Assembly: GCA_003223135.1 (NCBI GenBank)
Contig: QHXX01000023.1
Coordinates: 128,120 to 192,119 of the forward strand
Direction: 5' to 3'
Origin: Acidobacteriota bacterium
GTDB taxonomy: Bacteria; Acidobacteriota; Polarisedimenticolia; Gp22-AA2
Length of the DNA: 64,000 nt
Every line of letters begins with the position of its first letter. Positions within the stretch are counted from its first letter, which is position 1. Positions 41,596-52,547 of this stretch are shown here, in pieces. A program made the translations under genes and the position numbers. A model generated the notes under the pieces. The model did no database searches. It saw nothing but the letters and a program-made list of their open reading frames with translations, and was not told the DNA's origin.

Positions 41596-42381
41596 TCAGA
41601 ACGATCTCGTTTCGCCCGGCTTCATGACTTGAAGCCGCCTTTCGTCCTTGAACGCCGCGCGCACGTCCGCCTCGCTCGCCAGAGCCGGGAAGGTTGCGAA
41701 GTGCATCGGGACGATCGCCTCGGGGCTGAAGTATTTCCGGACCGCCAGCGCGGCGGTCCCGGGGTCCTGCGTGTAGGGACCGCCCCCGACGTTCAGCAGG
41801 ATCACGCTCGGCCGGTAGATCTCCTGGATCAGGGCCATGTCACCGAAGATCCAGGTGTCGCCCGTGTGATAGAGCGTCCGGCCGTCGGAAAACGACAGGA
41901 CGAAACCCAGCGGGCGGCCGCCCGGTTCGCTCGAGTGCATCGCCGGCACGAGATGCACCTTCACGTCTCCGAAGGCGAACGTGCCGCCGACGTTGCCCCC
42001 CACCGCCTGCTTGTCGGGGAGCCCGAGGCTGCTGATGAAGTCGAAGGTGCCGACCACGGGCGCACCGCTGGCCTTCGCAATCTCCAAGGCGTCCCCCGAG
42101 TGATCGAAGTGCGAGTGACTGACCAGAATCGCGTCCGGCTTGTAGCGCGACAGGTTCTTGAACGCCTCCGGTGTCGCCGGGTTCTTCGTCAGGAACGGGT
42201 CAATCAGGAGGCGGGTGCCTCCTGGCGACACCACCTCGAAGGCCGCGTGCCCCAGCCAGGTGACCTTGAACTCCTTCTTGGCGCCCCCGGCCTCGCCTTG
42301 CTTCGTCTGCGCCTGGACGGCGGAGGACCCCGCGAGCGCCATGACCAGGCCCAGGGAGGCCCATGCGTTGAGACTGTTCAT
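41596..42381 (-). CDS. UPF0173-type metallo-beta-lactamase-fold hydrolase, exported
   Basis: 261 residues from MNSLNAWASLG; the track start adds upstream sequence. The signal peptide (LGLVMALAGSSAVQAQT) is followed by the UPF0173 core: KVTWLGHAAFEV, LVSHSHFDHSGD (HxHxDH metal site), HLVPAMHSSEPGGRP, LYHTGDTWIFGDM and VPMHFATFPAL. It probably binds two metal ions and cleaves an ester or phosphodiester; natural substrate unknown. The cytoplasmic members lack a leader, so export is notable. Its ATG overlaps the stop of an acetyltransferase fragment (ATGA). Confidence 0.82.
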   Translation of the reverse strand: MNSLNAWASLGLVMALAGSSAVQAQTKQGEAGGAKKEFKVTWLGHAAFEVVSPGGTRLLIDPFLTKNPATPEAFKNLSRYKPDAILVSHSHFDHSGDALEIAKASGAPVVGTFDFISSLGLPDKQAVGGNVGGTFAFGDVKVHLVPAMHSSEPGGRPLGFVLSFSDGRTLYHTGDTWIFGDMALIQEIYRPSVILLNVGGGPYTQDPGTAALAVRKYFSPEAIVPMHFATFPALASEADVRAAFKDERRLQVMKPGETRSF

Positions 42382-42569
42382 CGACTTTCTCCTTGCGTAT
42401 GGGACGTTGAGCCGCTCGCGCATCGAAGGTGATTGGAGTCCCACGTCTGCCAGGGTGGAGCCGCGGTCTCGAACGTCGCATGCCCCGTCGCGATCCCCTC
42501 GTCGTAGATCGCCCGCACCCGCTCCCAGTCCTCGGGACAGAGGGCGTCGATGGCGTGCCTGCCGCTCAT
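42378..42569 (-). pseudogene. N-terminal fragment of a GNAT acetyltransferase
   Basis: 63 codons beginning MSGRHAIDALCPEDWERVRA and containing IYDEGIATGHATFET, which matches the first ~45 residues of phosphinothricin-type N-acetyltransferases (usually ~170 residues). The rest, including the acetyl-CoA site, is absent; the frame ends in SGSTSHTQGESR. The fragment starts inside the previous stop and ends inside the next start, both as ATGA overlaps. A deletion that joined it to the hydrolase leader is the simplest explanation. Confidence 0.7.
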
Positions 42570-43138
42570 GCTTCCAGGATCTCCTGGAGCCGGTCGAGCC
42601 TGCGCCTCCAGTAGGTCTTCATGCGCCGGGCCGCCTTCGCGTCCTTGAGCCTGGTGTGATCGACGACCACCTGGCATCTGCCCGGGCCCTTCGGGGACAA
42701 GAGGACTTCCACGCGGGTGGTCCCGTCGCTCCAGGCGATGCGCATCGACTTGCCCGTGGTCGCCTTGCGGATGACGAGACGCTCGCCGGGAAGCCACTGC
42801 CGGCGCGCCCTCGCATCGTTCCACGCCTTGAACAGGGCGGAGGCGGGCGCGGCCACGGTGCGACTGCCGCTGATTCCGTACCCATCCCGGCGTTGGTGCT
42901 TCTCGCGCAGACCGCGCGCCTGCTCGTAGCCGACCGTCACCATCTGGTGCCACCACATACCGATCCCGGGAACCCTCCTCCCCAGGTGCCGGGCGATGTC
43001 CCGGTGGCTCATGTTCCTGGCGCCGGCCCTGTCGAGAATCCTGAACCACTGGCTCCAGGTCTTTCCCGTCCTGGCCCGCACGGCGTCCCGGCCGATCCGT
43101 GCGACCCTTCCGTTGCCGCTTGCCTTCTTCATCCACAC
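42566..43138 (-). CDS. SRPBCC-fold protein with N-terminal DUF4287-like region
   Basis: 190 residues; a second Met two codons in (MKKASG) could also start it. The first half (GKTWSQWFRILDRAGARNMSHRDIARHLG ... GIGMWWHQMVTVGYEQARG) resembles the DUF4287 module often joined to AHSA1/SRPBCC proteins, and the second half (SRTVAAPASALFKAWND ... RIAWSDGTTRVEVLLSPKG) is the START-like fold. These are small ligand-binding proteins of unknown task. Its stop overlaps the acetyltransferase fragment. Confidence 0.72.
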   Translation of the reverse strand: MWMKKASGNGRVARIGRDAVRARTGKTWSQWFRILDRAGARNMSHRDIARHLGRRVPGIGMWWHQMVTVGYEQARGLREKHQRRDGYGISGSRTVAAPASALFKAWNDARARRQWLPGERLVIRKATTGKSMRIAWSDGTTRVEVLLSPKGPGRCQVVVDHTRLKDAKAARRMKTYWRRRLDRLQEILEA

Positions 43139-43248
43139 CTCTCCCCCGAGGAATCAATTCTCCCCGAGACCGAACGATGGATTGCGGATTCTAGGACCGT
43201 TCCCCTGGTGGCGTCGAGGATGACGACCGGCGAAATCGTGCCGGTCGA

Positions 43249-43590
43249 TTATGCCGTGACTGCGTCCGGTTCGACGACCACGGCCGTGCCGTAGCACAGG
43301 ACCTCCGTCACGCCCTGCATGACCTCATTGGCGTCGTACCGGACGCCCACCACGGCGTTTGCCCCCAGCTCCTCGGCATGCTGCAACATCTGCTGGAAGG
43401 CGTCCGCGCGGGCCTTCTCGCACAGCTCCGTGAACAGGGTGATGTTCCCACCGACGATCGTTTGCAGCGACGCGCCGATCGTGCCGAACACCGAGCGCGA
43501 TCGGACCGTGATCCCGCGCACGACGCCGAGCGTCTTCTTGACCCGGAAGCCCTCGAGGGTGAACCCGGTCGTGGTCATGGAGAGCCGCAT
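43249..43590 (-). CDS. YbjQ/UPF0145 heavy-metal-binding-domain protein
   Basis: 113 residues from [17 protein letters not shown]; an internal Met at 43578 is equally possible and the track start at 43695 is too long. Family signatures: [64 protein letters not shown] and the closing [11 protein letters not shown]. YbjQ proteins form oligomeric barrels; function is unknown. Confidence 0.85.
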   Translation of the reverse strand: MRLSMTTTGFTLEGFRVKKTLGVVRGITVRSRSVFGTIGASLQTIVGGNITLFTELCEKARADAFQQMLQHAEELGANAVVGVRYDANEVMQGVTEVLCYGTAVVVEPDAVTA

Positions 43591-43788
43591 CGGACCCTGC
43601 TCTGTGCTTTCGATCCGGCGGCGCGGAACGCTGCCTGGATCCTCGGAATTCCGCCACCGTCCATGTCGTGTCCGTGGGAGGTCTCGAGGCCGCACTATAC
43701 CTCACGCTCCCGGCGAGCGACAAACGGTTCCGGGCGTGTCCGCGGCCGGGGGGCGGGAGGTGAGGACATGGGCTAACATCTCGTGACC

Positions 43789-44525
43789 ATGGCGCTCTAT
43801 CTGACCGAGGGAGACGTGGGGCGGCTGCTGTCGATGGAGGCGTGCGTCGAGGCGGTGGAGACCGCGTTCCGGCAGTGGGCGGACGGGCGGGGCGGTGGCT
43901 GGCGCGAAAGGACGCGCGATCGCTGGCGATCATCGGCACGGGCTGGCAGGCACGCAGCCAGGCGAAGGCGATCGCGACCGTGCGGCGACTGGAAATCATC
44001 CGGGTCTTCGGCAGAAGCCCTGAGCGTCTCAGGGAGTTCTGCCGGGACGCCGAGGCGGCGTGCGGCGTGAGGGTCACCCCGTGCGCGTCGGCGGAGGAAG
44101 CCGTGCGCGGGGCCGACATCATCGTCACGGCGACGTCCGCGGCGCAGCCGGTGCTGCAGGGCGCCTGGCTGCGTCCCGGCGCGCACGTCAACGCGGTGGG
44201 GAGCAACAGGGCCGAGCGGCGTGAGCTGGACGACGCCGCGGTCCGGAGCGCCGAAACGATCGTGGTCGACTCGCTCGAGCAGGCATGGCTCGAGGCCGGC
44301 GACCTGCTGGCGGTCGACGGCGGCACGCCGCTCGGCCGGGCCGTGGAGCTGAAGGAGATCATCGCGGGTCGCCATCCGGGGCGGAGCGGCGACCCCGCCA
44401 TCACGCTCTTCAAGTCACTGGGCATCGGGCTCGAGGACCTGGCGGCGGCGTCGCTCGTCTACGACCGGGCGGTCGAAGCGGGAGCGGGCAAGCCTCTCCC
44501 TTCCAAAGGAGAGCGCGACGACTGA
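43789..44525 (+). pseudogene. Decayed ornithine cyclodeaminase-family gene
   Basis: The first ~35 codons from ATG 43789 match the family N-terminus (YLTEGDVGRLLSMEACVEAVETAF). The sequence then jumps, in another frame, to the Rossmann region (DARSLAIIGTGWQARSQAKAI) and runs normally to the end (SLGIGLEDLAAASLVYDRA). Compared with the intact homologue at 22709, about 90 residues of the substrate domain are missing and the frame has shifted. The product cannot be made as one functional protein. It lies just upstream of bolA. Confidence 0.78.
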
Positions 44526-44571
44526 CGATACGCGTCCGGGACGGCCCGGAAAGACGGGAGCGAACTCGAAG

Positions 44572-44865
44572 ATGCCGGGCGTGCGCGAGCGTATCGAGGC
44601 GATTCTGCGCGGGCGCTTCGAGCCGGCCCGCCTGGAGATCCACGACGACAGCGCCAGGCACTCCGGCCACGCGGGAGCCACTTCGGGGGGCGGTCACTTC
44701 GAGGTGCTGATCGTTTCCGCGGCGTTCGAGGGAAAGCCGCTCCTTCATCGTCACCGTATGGTGAACGAGGCGTTGCGGGACATGATCGGCCGCGACATTC
44801 ACGCCCTGGGGCTCAGGACGCTGGCCCCATCCGAGGAGCCCGGGGGGAAGAGGCGCTCCCGCTGA
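44572..44865 (+). CDS. bolA: BolA-family protein
   Basis: 97 residues: VRERIEAILRGRFEPARLEIHDDSARHSGH and GGGHFEVLIVSAAFEGKPLLHRHRMVNEALRDMIGRDIHALGLRT, the full BolA fold with its conserved ExHDxSxxHxGH signature and RHRxV motif. BolA proteins work with monothiol glutaredoxins in iron-sulfur handling and some bind DNA. No glutaredoxin gene is adjacent. It is convergent with the HDAC-like gene 21 bp away. Confidence 0.93.
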   Translation: MPGVRERIEAILRGRFEPARLEIHDDSARHSGHAGATSGGGHFEVLIVSAAFEGKPLLHRHRMVNEALRDMIGRDIHALGLRTLAPSEEPGGKRRSR

Positions 44866-44886
44866 CCGGACCCGGCGCGCCGGCCG

Positions 44887-45843
44887 TCACTCCGCGAACG
44901 CCTGGAGCGACTTCAAGTGCGCCTCGACGGCGGAGCCGAGCGCCTTGAGGTCGTATCCGCCCTCGAGCAGCGAGACGATCCGTCCCTCGCAGTGCCTGTC
45001 GGCGGCTTCCTTCAGGATCGTGGTCATCGCGCCGTATCCCTTCTCGGTCAGCGCCATGCCGGCGAGCGGGTCGTCGCGGTGGGCGTCGAAGCCCGCCGAG
45101 ATCAGGATCGCCTCCGGCTGAACGCGGTCGATCTCGGGGCGCAGCACCTCCCGGAAGACCTGGATGTATTCCTCGTCGCCCGCGCCCGCGAGCATCGGGT
45201 AGTTCAGGGTAAAGCCGGCGCCCCGGCCCGTGCCGGTCTCGCGGGCCGAGCCGGTGCCGGGGTAGAAAGGATACTGGTGGGTGCTGAAGTAGAACACGGT
45301 GTCGTCGTCCTCGAACATGTGCTGCGTGCCGTTGCCGTGGTGCACATCCCAGTCGACGATCAGGACGCGCCCGAGTCGGTGCCGCTCTTGAAGATAGCGC
45401 GCGGCGATGGCGACGTTATTGAACAGGCAGAAACCCATGGCGCGGTCCGCTTCGGCGTGATGTCCCGGCGGGCGGGTGCAGACGAACGCGGCGGCCGCCC
45501 TGTCCGACACGACGGCGTCACACGCGGCCAGGGCCCCGCCGGCCGAAAGCAACGCGGCCTCCCACGAGCCGGGTGAGACGGCGGTGTCCGGGTCGAGCTG
45601 CGCGGGGGCCCGTTCGCAGATCCTTCGGATCGACTCGATGTAGTCGCGGCTGTGAACGCGGGCGATCCGGTCGAGCGGGCAGGGCTCGGGCCGCAGCTCG
45701 AGCAGCCGGTCGAGGAGCCCGCGTCGTTTGAGGTGATCGCGGATGGCCGCGACGCGCTCCGGCCGCTCCGGGTGGCCGGGTCCGTTGCTGTGCCTAAGAC
45801 AGTCTTCGTGGAAGATGAAGGCGACCGGCGCGTTCTTCTTCAC
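44887..45843 (-). CDS. Histone-deacetylase-family amidohydrolase (AcuC/AphA-like)
   Basis: 318 residues. The class II HDAC-like core is complete: [41 protein letters not shown] (zinc ligands Asp and His), [16 protein letters not shown] and [16 protein letters not shown] with the third ligand, and the terminal LLEGGYD. It removes acetyl groups from acetyl-lysine, acetylpolyamines or similar amides. Which substrate applies is open. It lies 31 bp downstream of the M16 peptidase pair. Confidence 0.9.
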   Translation of the reverse strand: MKKNAPVAFIFHEDCLRHSNGPGHPERPERVAAIRDHLKRRGLLDRLLELRPEPCPLDRIARVHSRDYIESIRRICERAPAQLDPDTAVSPGSWEAALLSAGGALAACDAVVSDRAAAAFVCTRPPGHHAEADRAMGFCLFNNVAIAARYLQERHRLGRVLIVDWDVHHGNGTQHMFEDDDTVFYFSTHQYPFYPGTGSARETGTGRGAGFTLNYPMLAGAGDEEYIQVFREVLRPEIDRVQPEAILISAGFDAHRDDPLAGMALTEKGYGAMTTILKEAADRHCEGRIVSLLEGGYDLKALGSAVEAHLKSLQAFAE

Positions 45844-45874
45844 CGCGCCTCCCAGATGATGCGCGACGCCCTGC

Positions 45875-47427
45875 CTACTTCTCGAACAGCTCCTGCGCCT
45901 TGACGACGCGCACCCGCTCGCGGTTGATCGGGAGGGGAAACGCCTCGATCTCCCTGTCCTCCTTGAGCAGCGCCTCGCTCGTAGTCGGCGTCTGGTAGGT
46001 GATCGGCGTCGGCTTGCCGGACAGGAGCGTCTCCTTCATGGCAGAGGCGTTCTCGGTGACGATCGCCACCGCCAGGTTCACCGCCTGGAGGTGGCGCTTC
46101 ACGGCGGCGTTCACATCCTCGAGCTTCAGGCGGGGCAGCTCCTCCTGGATCCGATCGATGAAAAACTTCGTTCCGTAGAACTCCGAGTCCATCTTGGTGC
46201 CGAGACGCCGGCTGAGGCCCTGCGTCCACAGGCGCGAGTAGTTCAGGAGGAACTTGCGGGTCGCTTCGAAATCCTGCACGCTCAGACCGCCGTCCACCAG
46301 CATCTTCAGCTCCCGCACCGCCTGGCGCAGGGCGAACAGGGCGTTGGGGTGCGGCACCGGCCGGATCCAGATGCTGAAGTACTGCTGCCGCCGAGCGATG
46401 TTGGGCACGGGAAACGTGCTGCCGCCATCCTGGATGAAATTCTCGATGTACGAGTAGTCGCCGTAATTGAGCCCGCGCTCGCCGCGCATCTTGTTCATCA
46501 GGCGGCCGTTGAACGTGCGGTGCTCGCCGAGGTAGGAGTTCGCCACCATGAGGGCGTAGAAGTCCTTGTCGGCGCGCGTCACGCCGATCGGGAAGCCGAT
46601 CGAGATGGCGGTCGCGGGCGCGGGCTTCTCGACGAACATCACCTCCACGCCCGAGAGGGCCCGCGGCTTATCGAGCTTGACCTCGGGCGTGCCGCCCCGG
46701 GGCAGCACCGCGAAGTCCTGCCTCAGCGAATCGACCATGCCCATCGGAAAGCCGCCCGCGACTCCCAGGACGGCGTTCCTCTGCGCGGCGCACCGCCGGT
46801 AATGGGCCTTCATGTCGTCGAGCGTGATCGACTTCAGCCCCTGCACGGTGCCGATGTCGAGCTTCTGGTACGGATGGCCGTCGTACATCAGCCACTGGAG
46901 CGCCGCCTTGCCGAGCCCCTCGTCGTCGTTGCCCCGCAGGTTCGTTTCGATGGCGGCCAGGAGGATGTCGCGGCTCCGCTTGAAGTCGCTCTCGTCGAAA
47001 CGCGGCTGCAGAAGAATGCCGGTGAGCAGATCGTAGTAGGCCTTCAGGTGGTCGCGGTGCACGTTGCCTATGAACGTGGTGAGCTCCTTGTCGGCCTGCG
47101 CGTCGATGGTTGCGGCCATCGGATACAGACGCTCGGTCACCTCCTGGTACGTGAGCTCCCTGGTGCCGCCCTGCGCGATCGTCATGGCCGTCAGGGCATT
47201 CAGCCCTTCCTTCCCCGGCGGGTCATTGATCGCTCCGCAGCGGAACTGGATGCGGAACGCGACGAGGGGCGAGGAGGGGCTCGGCAGGAGGCTCATCCTG
47301 ATCGGAGCCTCCGCGCCCTGGTTCGACGTCGGCTTCATGGTCTTCTTCTCCTTCGTGTCCGCGGCCCCGATCGACATCAGGCTCAGAAAAGCCGCGAGGC
47401 CGCAGGCGACAGGAAGCGGTCGCGGGG

Positions 47428-47431
<4 letters not shown>
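45875..47431 (-). CDS. M16-family peptidase-like subunit without HxxEH
   Basis: 518 residues. Both halves of an M16 (pitrilysin/MPP) protein are recognisable, with a leader ([15 protein letters not shown]). At the position of the zinc motif it reads [17 protein letters not shown] instead of GxAHxxEH, so the catalytic site is missing. It contains the [14 protein letters not shown] helix and the late [11 protein letters not shown]. Its ATG overlaps the stop of the active M16 gene by 4 bp, and the two probably form an exported heterodimer in which this is the non-catalytic partner. Confidence 0.85.
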
Positions 47432-48852
<1,421 letters not shown>

Positions 48853-48903
48853 CGGGGATCTCCTGAGTTTGAGGGGCGACATCTTAGCACAGCGCGATCG
48901 CGT

Positions 48904-49875
48904 TCATCGCGCCGGTCCTTTGGGCGGCGGCGCGCGTCGTACGATTCCGATCACGTTCGGGACAGGCCAGGCGGCGTGGTTGTCATCGTCCTCGTTGAAG
49001 CCGGACTCGTAGCTGCCGACCCACTCGTACTCCCGCCCGCCGCTCGTCACGTAGAGCTGGGCCTCGGGCCCGCCCTCCACGTACAGGGCGCGCTCGATCC
49101 CCGCCGGCAGCGCCATCAGGATGTCGATCAGGTCGTGCGTGCTGTAAGGCGAGCGCACGTGGACGAACAGGACGCGCCCCTGCGCGTCCCGGCCGATCGC
49201 CGCCGTGCTCCACCGGCGCGGCTGCGGGCTCCAGACATTCCTCCCCTTGCAGGAGATCATCCGGATGCTCTGCACCAGAGTGCCGTACCTGCCCCGCAGG
49301 GCCTCGAAATCATCGCAGTCGCGGTCGATGATCGTCACCGGCGGCACGGAGGCGTCCAGACGATCGAACGCCAGGATGGCCCGATCCTTCGAGAGCCGAG
49401 AGTTGTTGGTGTGCGTCCCGGTCTTCATGAGCGAGACGCTGGTACGATGATCGATCTGGTACATGCTGGCGTTGATGGCCGCCACCAGACCGGCCCGCGC
49501 GCACCACGCCTTCGCCGTCAGCGGCCGCCCCTGTCCCGACGCGGAGGCATTCATGAGACGGAGGTCGAAGCGGGCGGGGTCGACGCGCAGCAGACGGACG
49601 ATCGAGTCGCCTCGATCGGACGGCCGGGGCGATGGGAACTCGCCCAGATCGAGACCGGGCTCGAGGGCGCGCCAGGCCTTCGCCTCCTTCCTGGCGGGCG
49701 GCGCGGGACCGTCCGGCCGCGCGGGCGCGAGAGCCGGAGCGCCGTCCGCCGCGACGAGCATCACGAGACCCGCCACTGCAACCGTCATCACGAGGCCCGC
49801 CGCCGCGGCGCCTGCGGGCGCTCTCACGAGCCGCCCCCCGCGCCCGCGGACAACGTGCGCCTGGTCTCCGATCAT
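48904..49875 (-). CDS. Phosphodiester glycosidase (NAGPA)-domain protein
   Basis: 323 residues from MIGDQAHVVRGRGG; the track ORF of 657 residues joins this to an antisense frame and is rejected. One N-terminal TM helix or leader (GLVMTVAVAGLVMLVAADG) is followed by a proline-rich linker. The NAGPA domain shows VAAINASMYQIDHRTSVSLMK, RAILAFD, QSIRMIS and the catalytic-type ending ERALYVEGGPEAQLYV. Members hydrolyse sugar-phosphodiester bonds in exported glycans. Its start overlaps the stop of the PaaK-like gene (ATGA). The acceptor glycan is unknown. Confidence 0.78.
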   Translation of the reverse strand: MIGDQAHVVRGRGGRLVRAPAGAAAAGLVMTVAVAGLVMLVAADGAPALAPARPDGPAPPARKEAKAWRALEPGLDLGEFPSPRPSDRGDSIVRLLRVDPARFDLRLMNASASGQGRPLTAKAWCARAGLVAAINASMYQIDHRTSVSLMKTGTHTNNSRLSKDRAILAFDRLDASVPPVTIIDRDCDDFEALRGRYGTLVQSIRMISCKGRNVWSPQPRRWSTAAIGRDAQGRVLFVHVRSPYSTHDLIDILMALPAGIERALYVEGGPEAQLYVTSGGREYEWVGSYESGFNEDDDNHAAWPVPNVIGIVRRAPPPKGPAR

Positions 49876-51362
49876 GACCCGACGTACCTGCTCTTGACGC
49901 GCAGGTCGCGGTCGCGAAACGGCCCCTGGCCGAACTCGTGCACCTCCACCTCGACGCAGCCGCGGTCGAACATGCGCGTGACCTCCCGGAAGTCCTGGTT
50001 GCAGGCGACCAGACCGTCGAAGAACAGGTCGCGCAGCGCCTGCGGCGGCGCCATCTCTCCCCGGAGGTCCTTCACTTTCTCCAGATGGATCTTCAGCCTC
50101 CGGTCGATCTTCTCGTCCTCGTAGCTCACCATCTGGAAGGAGTTGATCTGCTTCACCAGCACCGGATGCCCGTTGATGATGCCTTCCAGGTCGGTGGGAT
50201 ACACCTTGGCCCCGTAGAACGGCACGGTCAGGTCGGCGCGGCCGAACACGAACAGGATCGGGAACCGGCTTGGCCGCGGCGCCAGGTCCGCGATCGCGAT
50301 GCCCCGGGCGGCAAGTTTCCGCCCCAGCTCCGCATAGGTCATGACCCCGCCCTGATCCATCAGGTTGTAGCGGATCTTGGGCGCGGCGCTCCGCAGCCGG
50401 CCGATGGTGAAGATCAGCTCGCCGTCCGGGGGAAGACTCTCGATGAGGTAGGTCGCGGCGTTGTACTGGAAGATCATCGGCGGCGTGTCGCGGCCGAACA
50501 GCTCGCGGCTCAGAACCCGGTCCGCGGCGCACCTGCGGCGGAGGTTGATCGTCATCTCGGTCTCGACCCCGATGTTGATCTCCAGGTCCGAGGCGCCGTA
50601 GGAGGAGATGACGCTCCGGAAGTATTTCAGGAGGTGGGCCCGCAGGCCCTCGGAGATCCCCTCGCCGCCGACGATCAGGTCCATGTGGAACGGCGACAGG
50701 TCGATCGCCGTCGTATCGACGAACGACTTGATGAACGGCGGGTAGCCGAACACCAGGTAGCGGTAGCGCGGCCCGAAGATGGTCAGCGTGTTTTCGAGCT
50801 TCTTCTGGTCGGGGCCGATCGACTTCAGGATGCCGACGTCCACCAGCGACATCGACACGTTCATTCCGGTGGCCCACGGGCCGAGCGCGAAGCAGTTGAG
50901 AAGGATGCAGCCTCGGTCGCGGTACCGCATGGCGTAATTGGTCATCAGGATACGCTTGACGTCGCGGCGCTCCTCGGCGCTGCGCACCCAGTTGTTCGGC
51001 ACGCCGGACGATCCGGACGACTCGTCGATCACGACACCGCTCGCGGGAAGCGTCCCGTCATAGCAGCGCTCCGCGATGCCGTGGCGCTTGACATAGTTCT
51101 CCTTGGTCATCACCGGGACGCGCCCCAGGTCCCACGACCCCCGCCCGTCATGGCCCGCCTCCTCGAGAAACCTCCGGTACGCCGGGCAACGGGCCTGCCC
51201 CTTCAGGAAGACCGCCCGCGCCCGCAGCCTCCCGACCGCCGCCAGCGCCGGCTGCACCGGCCCCGCGTTGAGCAGTAGGTAGGTCCGGGGGCTGAGGCTG
51301 AACAGAAGCCGCAGCATCCAGAGGGCCGCGACCGCGGCGCGCACGAGAGCCCGCTCAATCAA
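49872..51362 (-). CDS. PaaK/CapK-like adenylate-forming enzyme
   Basis: 496 residues. The adenylation P-loop is VIDESSGSSGVPNNW; later core segments include VISSYGASDLEINIGVE, ELIFTIGRL, RYNLMDQGGVM and ILFVFGRADLTVPFYGAKVYPTDLEGII, the order of phenylacetate-CoA-ligase-type enzymes. These activate a carboxylic acid with ATP and pass it to CoA or a carrier. No carrier protein is seen. It overlaps the nitroreductase-fold gene (8 bp) and the NAGPA gene (4 bp), so the three genes form a tightly coupled operon. The substrate is not known. Confidence 0.85.
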   Translation of the reverse strand: MIERALVRAAVAALWMLRLLFSLSPRTYLLLNAGPVQPALAAVGRLRARAVFLKGQARCPAYRRFLEEAGHDGRGSWDLGRVPVMTKENYVKRHGIAERCYDGTLPASGVVIDESSGSSGVPNNWVRSAEERRDVKRILMTNYAMRYRDRGCILLNCFALGPWATGMNVSMSLVDVGILKSIGPDQKKLENTLTIFGPRYRYLVFGYPPFIKSFVDTTAIDLSPFHMDLIVGGEGISEGLRAHLLKYFRSVISSYGASDLEINIGVETEMTINLRRRCAADRVLSRELFGRDTPPMIFQYNAATYLIESLPPDGELIFTIGRLRSAAPKIRYNLMDQGGVMTYAELGRKLAARGIAIADLAPRPSRFPILFVFGRADLTVPFYGAKVYPTDLEGIINGHPVLVKQINSFQMVSYEDEKIDRRLKIHLEKVKDLRGEMAPPQALRDLFFDGLVACNQDFREVTRMFDRGCVEVEVHEFGQGPFRDRDLRVKSRYVGS

Positions 51363-52392
51363 GAAGGATCGCCTCCACCGGGCGCCGGTAGCTGCGCGGC
51401 GGCTCGTCCGAGCGGCCGATCTTGAAGATCAGCCAGATGTCGCGGATGCCCGTCTCCTGCAGCATCCTTTCGTTGGCCTTCTTGTTGGTCACCAGGTTGC
51501 CGTAGGGGTGGATGTACAGCCGGTGCCGCGCCGTCTCCAGCCAGAAGTGGATCAGGAAGCGCCCGGTCCGGAAGGCGTCCTCGGGGCGCCAGAAGCCGCC
51601 GGCCAGGAGTCCGAGCGTGGGAACCCGGCCGATCTGGTCGCGGTACATCTTCCACAGCAAGGGACGGGTCAGACGGAGCTGCAGGAGCCAGGGAAGGCGG
51701 GCGATCAGGAAGAACTCGAGGCGCGACGCGTTCATGCAGCGATAGTCGAGGCCGTCCCTGTGCCTGCGCGCCGCGCCGTCGGTGAAGCGGAACCAGGAGA
51801 CGATCTCGTCGTGATAGTCGGGCGCGTTGAGATCGTCGAACAGCGCCTCGGTGTTCCACGCCAGGATTCTCTCGATGCGCGAAGGGTCTGTGATCGCCTC
51901 GTATCTCTGGTCCCACTCGTTCGCGATCCGGGCCAGGGCATGGGCGGCGTCGGCCGGGACTGGGTCCGGCCGCAGGGAGATGCGCGACGTCTGCCGGCGC
52001 AGGAAGAGATCGCCCGGATACGCCGGCGGCGCCGCGCCATCCTGCGACAGCCGCAGGCGCGCGAACGGCAGCATCGTCTCGCGCGTGGCCGCGATCGCTT
52101 CCGGGGTGTAGCGCGACGGATCGTGGTGCAGCGAATGCTCCAGCCGCATCCCCCGGTGAGCCGCCAGCAGACCCAGCGCCTCGATGAACATCCCCATCGT
52201 CAGGATGATGAAGGACCCGGTGACGTCCTCCTTCGGCAATGTCCGCTCCTTGTCGATGAACAGGTCGGCCTCGCGGTCGGAGTTCACCCGCACGCGCCAC
52301 GGCTGCACGTTGTGCGGCGACGGGGCGTGGATGGCGGTCTCGAGGAGCGTTGTCCAGATCTCCGCCCTCTTCGCACCGGCGCCCCTACTCAT
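51355..52392 (-). CDS. Nitroreductase-fold flavoprotein
   Basis: 345 residues. The FMN-binding opening TAIHAPSPHNVQPWRVRV is typical of the nitroreductase fold, closest in style to the larger Acg/Rv3131-type members. Other features are FLRRQTSRISLRPDPVP and the end (LIFKIGRSDEPPRSYRRPVEAILLD). Compared with ordinary nitroreductases (~200 residues) it has an insertion of about 100 residues in the middle. It is the first gene of the operon with the PaaK-like and NAGPA genes and may reduce or oxidise the acyl substrate. Confidence 0.72.
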   Translation of the reverse strand: MSRGAGAKRAEIWTTLLETAIHAPSPHNVQPWRVRVNSDREADLFIDKERTLPKEDVTGSFIILTMGMFIEALGLLAAHRGMRLEHSLHHDPSRYTPEAIAATRETMLPFARLRLSQDGAAPPAYPGDLFLRRQTSRISLRPDPVPADAAHALARIANEWDQRYEAITDPSRIERILAWNTEALFDDLNAPDYHDEIVSWFRFTDGAARRHRDGLDYRCMNASRLEFFLIARLPWLLQLRLTRPLLWKMYRDQIGRVPTLGLLAGGFWRPEDAFRTGRFLIHFWLETARHRLYIHPYGNLVTNKKANERMLQETGIRDIWLIFKIGRSDEPPRSYRRPVEAILLD

Positions 52393-52547
52393 GGCACCCC
52401 TCGAGCAACCGGCGGCGGACTCTTCGACTTGCGGCGTCGCAGGGCTCCATGCAGGGCATCAGGAAGCCTCCGGTCTTCCGCGAGGCGCAACGGACCGGCG
52501 CCTTCGCGACTGATCATTCGGACGAACCTCGATCGGCCGCCGGCCGC

